DNA of 64,000 nt from assembly GCA_049334165.1 (NCBI GenBank), contig JBEGHD010000010.1; one strand, written 5' to 3'. Made by a program: the position numbers and the translations under genes. The notes below the pieces were generated by a model. That model saw nothing but the letters and a program-made list of their open reading frames with translations. It made no database searches and was not told the origin of the DNA. This DNA comes from JBEGHD01 sp049334165 (GTDB lineage Bacteria; Bacteroidota; Bacteroidia; Flavobacteriales_D; Sanyastnellaceae). Position 1 is the first letter of the stretch. The number at the start of each line of letters is the position of its first letter. Shown one piece after another: positions 36,291 through 43,800 of the stretch.

Positions 36291-38120
36291 ATGGCAATTT
36301 TAGAACCGAAAGTAGAAATTCTCAAAAGACAGAAAGTGCAGCCTACAGAGGGTGAATGGAAACTTTTGAACTTCTTACTTGAAAAGCTTGATGACACTTA
36401 TGAAATTTACTATCAACCATTTCTAAATGGGGACAACCCTGATTTGGCTGTTATGCGAAAAGGAAGTGGTGTCTTATTAATTGAAGTCAAAGACTGGAAC
36501 TTAGACCATTACTATATTGATGACAGGACAAAATGGCATTTGATGAAAGATGACACATTAATTAAGTCACCATTGAATCAAGTAGAAACCTACAAAACCA
36601 ATCTATTTCAATTGCATAGCGAGGAGTTGTTTTTAAGAAGTGTCAAGAGCAAAAATAACTGGGCAACTGTAAACTGTGCAGTATACTTTCACAATGCAAA
36701 CCAAGCCCAATTAAATGACTTTTTACTTAAAGACTTCCAATCGGAGGAATATCATGGTTACCAAAGATTTGTGAGTTTCTTTGGGCTTTTAGGAAGAGAT
36801 TCTCTAAACGAAAGCGAACTAAATAAATTATTGTCGAAATTCTGGCTCAACCGCAAGTCGTTCTACTTTGACGAAACCATGTATAAAAGTATTCGCAGGT
36901 ATTTAAAACCCCCTCTTCACGAGATTGAGGAGGGTGTTAAGATTAACTACTCAAAAGAACAAAGAGAATTAATAAGAAGTGAAATCAGACCAAGGAGAAA
37001 AATAAAAGGGGTTGCTGGAAGCGGAAAAACTTTGGTATTAGCAAAACGAGCAGTAAACGCACATATTAGAACAGGACAAACAGTTTTAATACTTACATAC
37101 AACCTATCATTAAAGAACTATATTCACGACAGGATTTCTGATGTACGTGAAGAATTTTATTGGTCAAACTTTTACATAACTAACTACCATCAATTTTTCA
37201 AAACTCAAGCGAATAACTATAATCTACCATTAAACAGTCTTGAAAATTGGCAGGATGTCAACTTTTTTGAAAAGGTTAAGCACAGGATACAAAAGTTTGA
37301 TGTTGTTTTAATTGATGAAGTACAGGACTACCTTCAATCTTGGATAGATATTGTTACTAAATATTTCACCCATAATGAAACTGAATTTGTAGTATTTGGG
37401 GACGAAAAGCAGAACATCTACAATCGACAAATGGATGAAAACAATGAGCCAATTGTGAGAACAATTCCTGGAGTTTGGAACAAAACCTTGAACACTTCTC
37501 ACAGATTTTCGAGTAACATTGGCAACATGGCCATAAAATTCCAAAAGACTATTTTCAATCAGAAATACAACCTTGATGAAATAAATTTTCTATCTCAATT
37601 TGATTTTGAAAAAAGGATTCTCGAGTACCATACATTTCATAATTTCGCTGCAAAAGACTTACTTCAAGTGGTCTTTGACGTTCTAAATCGAAACGAAATA
37701 CATTCTTCTGATGCCGGGGTATTATGTTCGAAAGTTGAGATCCTTAGGGAATTAGATTTTTTAATAAGAACAAAAAAGAACGAGAAAACTGCTACAACCT
37801 TTGAAAGTCAAGAGGAATTCGACAAGGTCGAAGGAAATGAAAAGGCAATTGAAAAATTAAGAAGGACTAAGAAGAGCCATTTTTGGATGAAAACCGGAAC
37901 CTTAAAGCTTTCTACAACACACAGTTTTAAAGGCTGGGAAATTAATACCTTATTTTTATTTATAGAAAAAGAAGAAGCTGATCAGGAATTTACAAATGCA
38001 GAATTAGTTTATACAGCTTTAACCAGAGCGAAAAGGAATCTCATTGTATTCAACTTAGGTAATGATAAATACGATGAATTCTTCAAATCAGAAATCCAAA
38101 ACTGCTTTGATCATGGATAA
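36291..38120 (+). CDS. NERD nuclease-domain and UvrD-like superfamily 1 helicase
   Basis: 609 residues. A NERD domain (about 15-130) carries GDNPDLAVM (D51) and LLIEVKDWNL (E65, K67), a PD-(D/E)xK-type core. The helicase part has Walker A GVAGSGKTLVL (240-250), Walker B VVLIDEVQD (338-346), a QNIYNRQ-like motif and the C-terminal ELVYTALTRAKRNL. NERD-UvrD fusions occur in phage-defence settings. The protein could unwind and cut DNA. It is the last gene of the three-gene block; 8 bp after its stop begins repeat copy A. Confidence 0.88.
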   Translation: MAILEPKVEILKRQKVQPTEGEWKLLNFLLEKLDDTYEIYYQPFLNGDNPDLAVMRKGSGVLLIEVKDWNLDHYYIDDRTKWHLMKDDTLIKSPLNQVETYKTNLFQLHSEELFLRSVKSKNNWATVNCAVYFHNANQAQLNDFLLKDFQSEEYHGYQRFVSFFGLLGRDSLNESELNKLLSKFWLNRKSFYFDETMYKSIRRYLKPPLHEIEEGVKINYSKEQRELIRSEIRPRRKIKGVAGSGKTLVLAKRAVNAHIRTGQTVLILTYNLSLKNYIHDRISDVREEFYWSNFYITNYHQFFKTQANNYNLPLNSLENWQDVNFFEKVKHRIQKFDVVLIDEVQDYLQSWIDIVTKYFTHNETEFVVFGDEKQNIYNRQMDENNEPIVRTIPGVWNKTLNTSHRFSSNIGNMAIKFQKTIFNQKYNLDEINFLSQFDFEKRILEYHTFHNFAAKDLLQVVFDVLNRNEIHSSDAGVLCSKVEILRELDFLIRTKKNEKTATTFESQEEFDKVEGNEKAIEKLRRTKKSHFWMKTGTLKLSTTHSFKGWEINTLFLFIEKEEADQEFTNAELVYTALTRAKRNLIVFNLGNDKYDEFFKSEIQNCFDHG

Positions 38121-38128
38121 AGCATCCC

Positions 38129-38310
38129 TGTTGGCGCGCGTTTACAACGCTCACCTCCAATTACCAAGAACTTAGCTCCTATTCCCCACCCTCCCAAAAA
38201 CTTCCTATTTTCACAGCCAATAAAAGAGAAACTACTAGTGCATGGCCAAGACCAAAGAAACCTCAATAGAAGAACAACTCTGGAACACTGCAAACAAGCT
38301 GCGCGGGAAG
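38129..38310 (+). repeat. hsdM 5'-fragment repeat, copy A
   Basis: The copy begins with a GC-rich imperfect palindrome (GCGCGTTTACAACGC), continues through CCACCCTCCCAAAAACTTCC and CTATTTTCACAGCC, and ends after 23 codons of an hsdM-like reading frame. It starts 8 bp after the NERD-helicase stop. Copies B, C and D share this sequence in the same orientation. The junction at 38310 coincides with the codon at which copies B and C also diverge. Confidence 0.88.
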
Positions 38311-38352
38311 GTCTTGGAGCACTATTTTTCACTGAATGTTGGACTTGATTAA
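38242..38352 (+). pseudogene. hsdM: Truncated hsdM start (copy A)
   Basis: Encodes MAKTKETSIEEQLWNTANKL then RGK, the conserved N-terminus of type I restriction-modification methyltransferase HsdM. Unrelated residues follow and it stops after 36 codons. In intact HsdM the next residues are usually VEP(S/A)EYKHV. The fragment cannot be an enzyme; it may act as a promoter/leader for the DUF3883 gene. Confidence 0.75.
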
Positions 38353-38449
38353 CATTGACAAACTCCACTTTTCTTGATAATTGTCGTTTTAATATATTTA
38401 GCGAATCTGGTTGTGCCTTGCTTCACAACAGCACAACCTGAATTTTGAT

Positions 38450-39286
38450 ATGAATGCTTGGTCAGACATAGAAGTTGAACTTATAGTCGCAGATTATTTT
38501 GAGATGCTCTCAATAGAGCTGTCTGGCAAAAATTACTCTAAGGCAGAACATAGAAGAAATCTGTTGCCACTTCTAACGAATCGGTCTGAAGGATCGATTG
38601 AATTCAAGCATCAAAATATTAGTGCGGTACTCATCAATTTAGGTCATCCCTACATCAAGGGATACCTACCTCGTTTTAACTATCAAAAGGTACTGGAGGA
38701 TAAGGTTGTAGATTACTTAACTGGGCATCTTAATATTGAGGATCAATTCAAAAAGTTCGCAGAAACCACAATCGATAAACCAACAGTTTCAAAAGAGTTT
38801 GACAAACTGATTGTGCAACCGCCAGTCAGCACCGGAGTTGTTAAAGAGCCCGTTGCTGCCTACACAAGAAGTCCAATCAAGACTAATTATCTTGAGCAAG
38901 AACAGCGCAACAGAAGTCTTGGCTTGCTTGGTGAAGAGTTCATTCTTGAGTACGAAAAATGGCAATTGCGACATGCAGGAAAGGAGAGCTTAGCCGATCA
39001 AGTGCATTGGATCTCTAAAGAAGAAGGAGATGGAGCAGGCTTCGACATCCTTTCAAGAAATGAAAATGGTACCGATAAATACATAGAAGTGAAAACAACT
39101 AAGTTAGGAAAAGAAACACCTTTTTACTTTTCCCGAAATGAGCTGCTATTTTCACAAAATAAGTCCTCAAGTTATCATCTGTACCGCTTGTTTAATTTTA
39201 ATCAAAAGGCAAAAATGTTTGTCAAGATGGGCGGACTAGATTCGATCTGTACTTCTATTCCAGTATCTTATCAAGGCCGCTTTTAA
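38450..39286 (+). CDS. DUF3883 domain protein (putative PD-(D/E)xK nuclease)
   Basis: 278 residues from the ATG at 38450; a TTG-initiated extension to 38411 is not needed. The N-terminal module (WSDIEVELIVADYFEMLSIE, then HRRNLLPLL and GSIEFKHQNISAVL) is a block often attached to DUF3883. The C-terminal DUF3883 domain has GEE (161-163), GAGFDIL (D199) and IEVKTT (E213, K215), matching a PD-(D/E)xK fold. DUF3883 genes are frequent in restriction and defence islands. Here it lies between hsdM fragments A and B and is followed by a small lipoprotein gene. Confidence 0.85.
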   Translation: MNAWSDIEVELIVADYFEMLSIELSGKNYSKAEHRRNLLPLLTNRSEGSIEFKHQNISAVLINLGHPYIKGYLPRFNYQKVLEDKVVDYLTGHLNIEDQFKKFAETTIDKPTVSKEFDKLIVQPPVSTGVVKEPVAAYTRSPIKTNYLEQEQRNRSLGLLGEEFILEYEKWQLRHAGKESLADQVHWISKEEGDGAGFDILSRNENGTDKYIEVKTTKLGKETPFYFSRNELLFSQNKSSSYHLYRLFNFNQKAKMFVKMGGLDSICTSIPVSYQGRF

Positions 39287-39391
39287 GCATAGTAGGGCGG
39301 GGAATTGAACTCTTAAATTTGACAAGAAATTTAATAAGGAATAGACATTTATCACTGTAATAAATAAAAATGTGTATTTAAAGTAAGTAGG

Positions 39392-39754
39392 ATGAAAAAA
39401 TATTTAATACCGATTTGCCTCGGTCTTCTGATTACCTCTTGCGGCCTTCAACAAAACTTATCCGCTTCTCATCTACTGAGCCCAGGAATGACAAAAGCCG
39501 AAGTTCAACAAATTATGGGGCCTCCAGCAAAAAGTGATTTCTCTCAAAATATTGAAGAATGGCACTATTGTAAAACAGGAATGAATTCAGATGAGTTTCT
39601 TGCTCTTTTCTTTTTCGAAGGCGAGTTAATTGAAAAAATGAACTATGCAGTTACCATATCGGACACAAGAGGAGCAACAGGTTCGTGTGAAAAGTTTATT
39701 AAAATGGGAAACTATCGTGAACCAGATCAAGTACTCGAAATAAGAATGAGGTAG
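39392..39754 (+). CDS. Small lipoprotein with SmpA/OmlA-like (BamE-like) domain
   Basis: 120 residues. Lipoprotein signal (MKKYLIPICLGLLITSC, lipobox ITSC), then LLSPGMTKAEVQQIMGPP, the hallmark first helix of the SmpA/OmlA fold, followed by EEWHYCKTG. BamE-like domains are used for protein binding in the outer membrane. It is the second gene of the block between repeats A and B and ends 14 bp before repeat B. Confidence 0.75.
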   Translation: MKKYLIPICLGLLITSCGLQQNLSASHLLSPGMTKAEVQQIMGPPAKSDFSQNIEEWHYCKTGMNSDEFLALFFFEGELIEKMNYAVTISDTRGATGSCEKFIKMGNYREPDQVLEIRMR

Positions 39755-39768
39755 AACCCTCTTTACCC

Positions 39769-39947
39769 CAGCTGGCGTGTGTTTGTAACGAGTGCCTCCA
39801 ATTAACCCTACTAACTCTCATCCCCCACCCTCCCAAAAACTTCCTATTTTCACAGCCTACAAAAGAAACTACTCTCGAATGGCCACGACCAAAGAAACCT
39901 CAATAGAAGAACAGCTCTGGAACACTGCGAACAAGCTGCGCGGGAAG
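39769..39947 (+). repeat. hsdM 5'-fragment repeat, copy B
   Basis: Aligns along its whole length with copy A: a GC-rich start (CTGGCGTGTGTTTGTAACGAG), then CCACCCTCCCAAAAACTTCC, CTATTTTCACAGCC and the first 23 hsdM codons. It starts 14 bp after the small lipoprotein stop and lies about 100 bp before the first HipB operator. Confidence 0.88.
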
Positions 39948-39965
39948 GTGGAGTCTTTTGAATAA
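39879..39965 (+). pseudogene. hsdM: Truncated hsdM start (copy B)
   Basis: Encodes MATTKETSIEEQLWNTANKL then RGKVESFE and stops after 28 codons. The VE after RGK matches intact HsdM, so the break here is one or two codons later than in copies A and C. Confidence 0.75.
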
Positions 39966-40044
39966 AGACATTAAATCAATACCAGGCGGGATATGAGATA
40001 ATCTGTCTGACCAGACGCATTTCTGCAAAACGCCAACAATATCA

Positions 40045-40058
40045 CACCCGAACGGGTA
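40045..40058. promoter_or_regulatory. HipB operator O1
   Basis: CACCCGAACGGGTA, one mismatch from the palindrome TACCCG-NN-CGGGTA. Centre at 40051.5, the farthest of three sites from hipB. Confidence 0.8.
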
Positions 40059-40085
40059 CATTCTCACTCTAGAACTAATTATTTG

Positions 40086-40099
40086 TACCCGATAGGGTA
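40086..40099. promoter_or_regulatory. HipB operator O2
   Basis: TACCCGATAGGGTA, one mismatch from the palindrome. Centre at 40092.5, exactly 41 bp from O1. Confidence 0.8.
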
Positions 40100-40126
40100 T
40101 GTTTCCTGTAAATAATCGTACATTTA

Positions 40127-40140
40127 TACCCGAACGGGTA
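40127..40140. promoter_or_regulatory. HipB operator O3
   Basis: TACCCGAACGGGTA, a perfect palindrome around AA. Centre at 40133.5, exactly 41 bp from O2, ending 12 bp before the hipB ATG. It probably overlaps the promoter or start region, giving autorepression. Confidence 0.82.
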
Positions 40141-40152
40141 AATTCATGGCTA

Positions 40153-40401
40153 ATGACAACTGTAAATCAAGACCCTCAATTGCCGTTGAGCAGTTTTGTG
40201 AAAGAGAAAAGAAAGGAACTGGGACTTACTCAAGAAGGTCTGGCAGATAAGGCCGGTGTGGGGCTGCGTTTCGTGAGAGAGCTGGAGCGCGACAAGCCAT
40301 CATTGCAGATGGATAAAGTCAATCAGGTATTGATGCTTTTCGGATATGAACTTGGGCCAGTCATCTTAAATCGAAATAAACTGATCAATGAGAAAGGCTA
40401 A
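40153..40401 (+). CDS. hipB: HipB-like antitoxin/repressor
   Basis: 82 residues from ATG 40153; the longer frame from 40099 would run through operator O3 and is rejected. The protein is a single helix-turn-helix of Xre type (VKEKRKELGLTQEGLADKAG, then FVRELERDKPSLQMDKVNQV). In hip systems HipB binds upstream palindromes and holds the kinase inactive. Its stop overlaps the next gene by 14 bp, consistent with coupled translation of hipB and hipS. Confidence 0.92.
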   Translation: MTTVNQDPQLPLSSFVKEKRKELGLTQEGLADKAGVGLRFVRELERDKPSLQMDKVNQVLMLFGYELGPVILNRNKLINEKG

Positions 40402-40732
40402 AGTATTTATGCACAAGCATTGGGCGGGAATCCTCACAGAAGATGAAGAGGGTTATCATTTCAAATACAGAGATGAATACCTAAACCATGAAAATGCAGA
40501 ACCGGTAAGTTTAACTCTTCCCCTACAGGAAGCGACTTTTCACAACCAGGTACTCTTTCCTTTTTTTGACGGCCTGATACCGGAAGGCTGGTTGCTCGAT
40601 ATTGCCGAAAGAAACTGGAAACTGAATGCGCGAGACAGAATGGGTATACTGCTCAAAACCTGTCATGATTGCATCGGAGCAGTAAGTATAGAGTCATTGG
40701 AAGCATCCGAAGATCCGGACAATAATATTTAA
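40388..40732 (+). CDS. hipS: HipS-like protein (separate HipA N-terminal subdomain)
   Basis: 114 residues matching only the N-subdomain 1 of HipA (KVFMHKHWAGILTED, then LPLQEATFHNQVLFPFFDGL and the IPEGWLLDI helix). In the E. coli HipBST system the small protein HipS, and not HipB, is the antitoxin of kinase HipT. The gene overlaps hipB by 14 bp and ends 12 bp before hipT. The order B-S-T is the same as in E. coli O127. Confidence 0.88.
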   Translation: MRKAKVFMHKHWAGILTEDEEGYHFKYRDEYLNHENAEPVSLTLPLQEATFHNQVLFPFFDGLIPEGWLLDIAERNWKLNARDRMGILLKTCHDCIGAVSIESLEASEDPDNNI

Positions 40733-40744
40733 TGAAAAAAAGGA

Positions 40745-41695
40745 ATGAGTATGAATCGGTGCTTATACTGCTATTTGGAACTTACAGACGGGGAATCTGA
40801 TTTCCACCCGAAATGCAGCAAGAAGATATTCGGTAAATCGGTTCCTCCTTTATTGGAATACACCAATGATCAAATGCTGGAATTGGCGGACCAGGTAATA
40901 AAGAGCCAATCCACAGTAACAGGTGTTCAGGCAAAGTTGTCGTTAGGCTTACAGAAATTGTCAGAAAAAGACGCCCTTCAGAAGCTGACTATCATGGGAG
41001 TTTGGGGAGAATATATACTGAAGCCGCCTTCCGATCACTACCCGTTTTTACCGGAGTTGGAAGACCTCACTATGCACCTGGCAGCTATAGCCGGGATTGA
41101 TACGGTGCCCCATACATTGATAAGACTAAAATCTGGTGAACTGTCCTATCTCACAAAACGAATAGACCGAGATGGCAAACGAAAATTCCACATGGAGGAT
41201 ATGTGCCAACTGACAGAAAGGTTAACGGAGGCCAAGTACCGCGGGTCCTATGAACAGATAGGAAAAGCATTGGTGGAGCATTCGGCCAATCCTGTGCTCG
41301 ATATTATTAACTTTTTCGAACAGGTCGTTTTCTGTTTTCTTACCGGAAATAATGATATGCACATGAAAAATTTCTCCCTGCTCAAGGATCCCGGACGAGG
41401 ATATTCCCTTAGTCCTGCGTATGATATGGTAGCCTCTGAATTGGTAGTGGAAGGAGATGATGAAGAGCTGGCACTCACATTAAATGGCAAGAGAAAGAAA
41501 ATAGGACGAGCGGATTTTGAAAAGGCTATGGGGCATTTTGAGATCGATCAAAAAGCATTCGATAATATTTTCGCACGCTTTCAAAAGGCAATGCCGAAGT
41601 GGCGTGAGTTTATCGATATCAGTTTTCTTCCAAAGGATATGAAAGAACAATACCATGAGATGCTGAGTAAAAAAGCCAAAAAGATAGAGCTGTGA
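40745..41695 (+). CDS. hipT: HipT-like serine/threonine kinase toxin
   Basis: 316 residues: a HipA-type kinase lacking the N-subdomain carried by HipS. A zinc-ribbon-like start (CLYCYLELTDGESDFHPKC) precedes the Gly-rich loop STVTGVQAK (56-64). Catalytic residues lie in GNNDMHMKNFSLL (D204, N209), and the metal-binding Asp is in AYDMV (D227). HipA and HipT phosphorylate aminoacyl-tRNA synthetases (GltX, TrpS) and stop translation; the target here is unknown. The Ser/Thr in the Gly-rich loop may be autophosphorylation sites. The stop lies 35 bp before repeat copy C. Confidence 0.9.
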   Translation: MSMNRCLYCYLELTDGESDFHPKCSKKIFGKSVPPLLEYTNDQMLELADQVIKSQSTVTGVQAKLSLGLQKLSEKDALQKLTIMGVWGEYILKPPSDHYPFLPELEDLTMHLAAIAGIDTVPHTLIRLKSGELSYLTKRIDRDGKRKFHMEDMCQLTERLTEAKYRGSYEQIGKALVEHSANPVLDIINFFEQVVFCFLTGNNDMHMKNFSLLKDPGRGYSLSPAYDMVASELVVEGDDEELALTLNGKRKKIGRADFEKAMGHFEIDQKAFDNIFARFQKAMPKWREFIDISFLPKDMKEQYHEMLSKKAKKIEL

Positions 41696-41730
41696 TTTAG
41701 ATGATTCAGTGATAACCCGGTTTTGAAACC

Positions 41731-41850
41731 CCTCTCTAAAACTTCCTATTTTCACAGCCAACAAAAAGAAACTACTAGTGCATGGCCAGGACCAAAGAAA
41801 CCTCTATCGAAGAACAACTGTGGAACACTGCGAACAAGCTGCGTGGGAAG
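41731..41850 (+). repeat. hsdM 5'-fragment repeat, copy C
   Basis: Lacks the left GC-rich part but matches copies A and B from AAAACTTCCTATTTTCACAG to the 23rd hsdM codon. It starts 35 bp after the hipT stop and ends 18 bp before the next start codon. Confidence 0.87.
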
Positions 41851-41862
41851 CAGTTCATCTAA
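41782..41862 (+). pseudogene. hsdM: Truncated hsdM start (copy C)
   Basis: Encodes MARTKETSIEEQLWNTANKL then RGKQFI and stops after 26 codons. It carries silent differences from A and B (for example CTATCG for CAATAG), so it is not a very recent copy. Confidence 0.75.
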
Positions 41863-41868
41863 AAATTA

Positions 41869-42336
41869 ATGAAAGAAAATAAACCAAAATCTATTAAGAC
41901 CATCGGTCTCCTGGTTTCGCTCTTAGCAGGGTTTATCATCTTTAGCAACAGCATGGGATTATTTGCCTGGAATTTTAATGACTTTGCTCCTGAGTTAAAA
42001 GATTCTAATCAGGTGGCAAAAGACCCTTTTTCATTTCTAATCTTTCACTACTCGGAAATGTGCTTGACAATGATCGCCTTGGGAGTCTGCTTTTTGATAG
42101 GAGGAATTTTCATTAGAAAGTATCAGTTGTGGGCAAGTAGACTTGTCTCGATTGTTTCAGTATTGTTAATTCTAATAATTGTCTTTGTCACAGTTGCTCT
42201 TTCCGTGATGCTGGCAGCACAAGGTCAATTGCCCCTTATTGCTTTTGCCGTATTCGGTGCTTTGGTTTGGGCAACACCTATCTTTCTGTTGATTCGGTTT
42301 TTGAATAGAGCGAAAATTAAGAAGCATTTTGTTTAG
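41869..42336 (+). CDS. Four-helix membrane protein, unknown
   Basis: 155 residues with four predicted membrane helices (about 10-32, 60-85, 92-112 and 122-145) and a charged C-terminus (RAKIKKHFV). No family recognised with confidence. It directly follows repeat C and could be transcribed from a promoter carried by it. It forms a small block with the broken DUF2007 gene. Confidence 0.7.
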   Translation: MKENKPKSIKTIGLLVSLLAGFIIFSNSMGLFAWNFNDFAPELKDSNQVAKDPFSFLIFHYSEMCLTMIALGVCFLIGGIFIRKYQLWASRLVSIVSVLLILIIVFVTVALSVMLAAQGQLPLIAFAVFGALVWATPIFLLIRFLNRAKIKKHFV

Positions 42337-42366
42337 CAGCCAAATTCAAAAGATTGAATTATACTT

Positions 42367-42621
42367 ATGCCCCTAATCACCATCAAAACCTTCGAAACGC
42401 CAATTGAAGCTCACTTGCTAAAAGTGAAGTTTGAGAGTGAAGGTGTGCCTTGCTATTTGTTTGACGAAGAGATTGTGCAGCTCAACCCGATCTACAACGT
42501 AGCCACTGGAGGTGTGAAATTGAAAGTGCATGAAGGAGATCTTCAGAAGGCATAAGAAATTGTGAGGGAATACGAGCAAGCAAAACTAACGGATGAAAGC
42601 GGCCAGCTTGTCTCCTGCCCC
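42367..42621 (+). pseudogene. DUF2007 (putative signal-transducing protein), nonsense and truncated
   Basis: The first 62 codons give a typical DUF2007 domain (LITIKTFETPIEAHLLKVKF to VKLKVHEGDLQKA), then an in-frame TAA at 42553. Reading on in the same frame continues the family pattern (EIVREYEQAKLTDESG to LVSCP), which in intact members leads into a CP-x-C zinc-binding tail. The similarity stops at 42621, exactly where repeat D begins. The gene therefore has both a nonsense change and a 3' truncation at a repeat junction. Confidence 0.75.
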
Positions 42622-42708
42622 GCTGTCGCGCGTTTCAAACGCGTGTCTCTAATTACTTAGAACTTGACTCCTATTCCCCACCCTCCCTCCCAAATTCATC
42701 TATTTTAC
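42622..42708 (+). repeat. hsdM-upstream repeat, copy D (no coding part)
   Basis: Matches the left half of copies A and B: CGCGCGTTTCAAACGCG (a 7-bp hairpin), then TCTAATTACTTAGAAC, CTATTCCCCACCCTCCC and a degraded CTATTTTA. The hsdM coding part is missing. It cuts the end of the DUF2007 gene. Bases 42709-42848 hold nothing recognisable. Confidence 0.7.
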
Positions 42709-42848
42709 GGAGCAATTATTAGGAATTGAAGCTTCCTTGCATAAAGAGTGCGACTTACAGTATTCCTGATATGTTTTCGCTGATTTAGGAAAATCGATTA
42801 GGACTAAGTAGATTTATGCGAAGACTTCAAAACATTTCACATTAAATT

Positions 42849-43355
42849 ATGATCACAAATAGCAAAATTCTTAAACCAGTTGCGATTCTACTCATCGGTT
42901 CCATTTTTTTGGCAAGCTGTGCGAGCACCACAATGATTCACTCTGAACCGAGCGGGGCTCAGGTATTTATCGATGACGAGCATGTAGGAGAAACGCCTTA
43001 CGAATACAAAGACAAAAAGATCGTTGGAACTTGTCTGACCGTGAGGTTGGAGAAAGAAGGTTATAACCCATTTTATTCGAGCTTTTGCCGAGACGAAGAG
43101 GCCAATGTTGGAGCGATCATCGGTGGATTCTTAGTACTCGTGCCCTACTTGTGGGCCATGAATTACAAACCAATCCACAGATACGAACTGACACCTAAAG
43201 TTGAAGAAGGTCAGGGTATTGATAAAGAAAAGGAGCAGAAAAAAACGAAAGCCGAAAGATTGCGCGAATTGAAAAGACTGCTCGATGAGAATATCCTCAC
43301 ACAAGAAGAATTCGAAAAGGAAAAGAAAAAGATTTTGGAGGAGGATGAACGCTAG
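42849..43355 (+). CDS. PEGA-domain lipoprotein with SHOCT-like tail
   Basis: 168 residues. Lipoprotein signal with lipobox LASC, then a PEGA domain (IHSEPSGAQVFIDDEHVGET) at about 30-80, one hydrophobic helix (IIGGFLVLVPYLWAM), and a Lys/Glu-rich coiled region ending in a SHOCT-like motif (LKRLLDENILTQEEFEKEK). PEGA domains occur in surface-layer and envelope proteins; no enzymatic role is expected. A monocistronic gene in the accessory region. Confidence 0.85.
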   Translation: MITNSKILKPVAILLIGSIFLASCASTTMIHSEPSGAQVFIDDEHVGETPYEYKDKKIVGTCLTVRLEKEGYNPFYSSFCRDEEANVGAIIGGFLVLVPYLWAMNYKPIHRYELTPKVEEGQGIDKEKEQKKTKAERLRELKRLLDENILTQEEFEKEKKKILEEDER

Positions 43356-43422
43356 AAGGATTCGCTCACAAGGCGAAGAAGATAACACAGACTATTCAGG
43401 CTGAAGAATAATTGATTTCACC

Positions 43423-43800
43423 ATGGCAAATTACATTGACGGATTCGTACTTCCAATTCCACGCGCTCATCTCAACGAATACAAGAACGTAGCTGAGCAG
43501 GTCGGTAAAATCTGGAAAGAGTATGGCGCTTTGGATTACTTCGAATATGTTGGTGAAGATTTAAAACATCCCGGCATTGGTTCTTTTATCGATTTACTGA
43601 ATTTGAAAGAGGATGAAGTTGTCGTTTTCGGGTGGGCTGTTTTTCCTTCTAAGGAGATTCGCGACAAAGCAAACAAGCAAGTCCCAACTGATCCGAGAAT
43701 GGCGAAATTAGTTGGGCCCCTCACCGATCCTGAGAAATTAATTTTTGATGCCAAAAGAATGGTTTATGGCGGATTCCGACCACTTGTTCAGACGGAGTAG
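43423..43800 (+). CDS. DUF1428 family protein
   Basis: 125 residues in a dimeric alpha-beta barrel (ferredoxin-like) fold family recognisable by MANYIDGFVLPIPRAHLNEY, VVFGWAVFPSKEIRDKAN and the end FDAKRMVYGGFRPLV. The function is not established. It starts 67 bp after the PEGA gene and has no close partner. Confidence 0.9.
   Translation: MANYIDGFVLPIPRAHLNEYKNVAEQVGKIWKEYGALDYFEYVGEDLKHPGIGSFIDLLNLKEDEVVVFGWAVFPSKEIRDKANKQVPTDPRMAKLVGPLTDPEKLIFDAKRMVYGGFRPLVQTE

Noticed and set aside
40099..40152. Longer hipB start
   Set aside because: The extension would run through operator O3 and lacks similarity to HipB proteins.
38129..42708. Integron attC sites as the repeats
   Set aside because: The repeats carry an hsdM coding start and leader instead of the R/L core sites of attC, and no integrase gene is in the window. 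The cassette likeness is kept only as an analogy.
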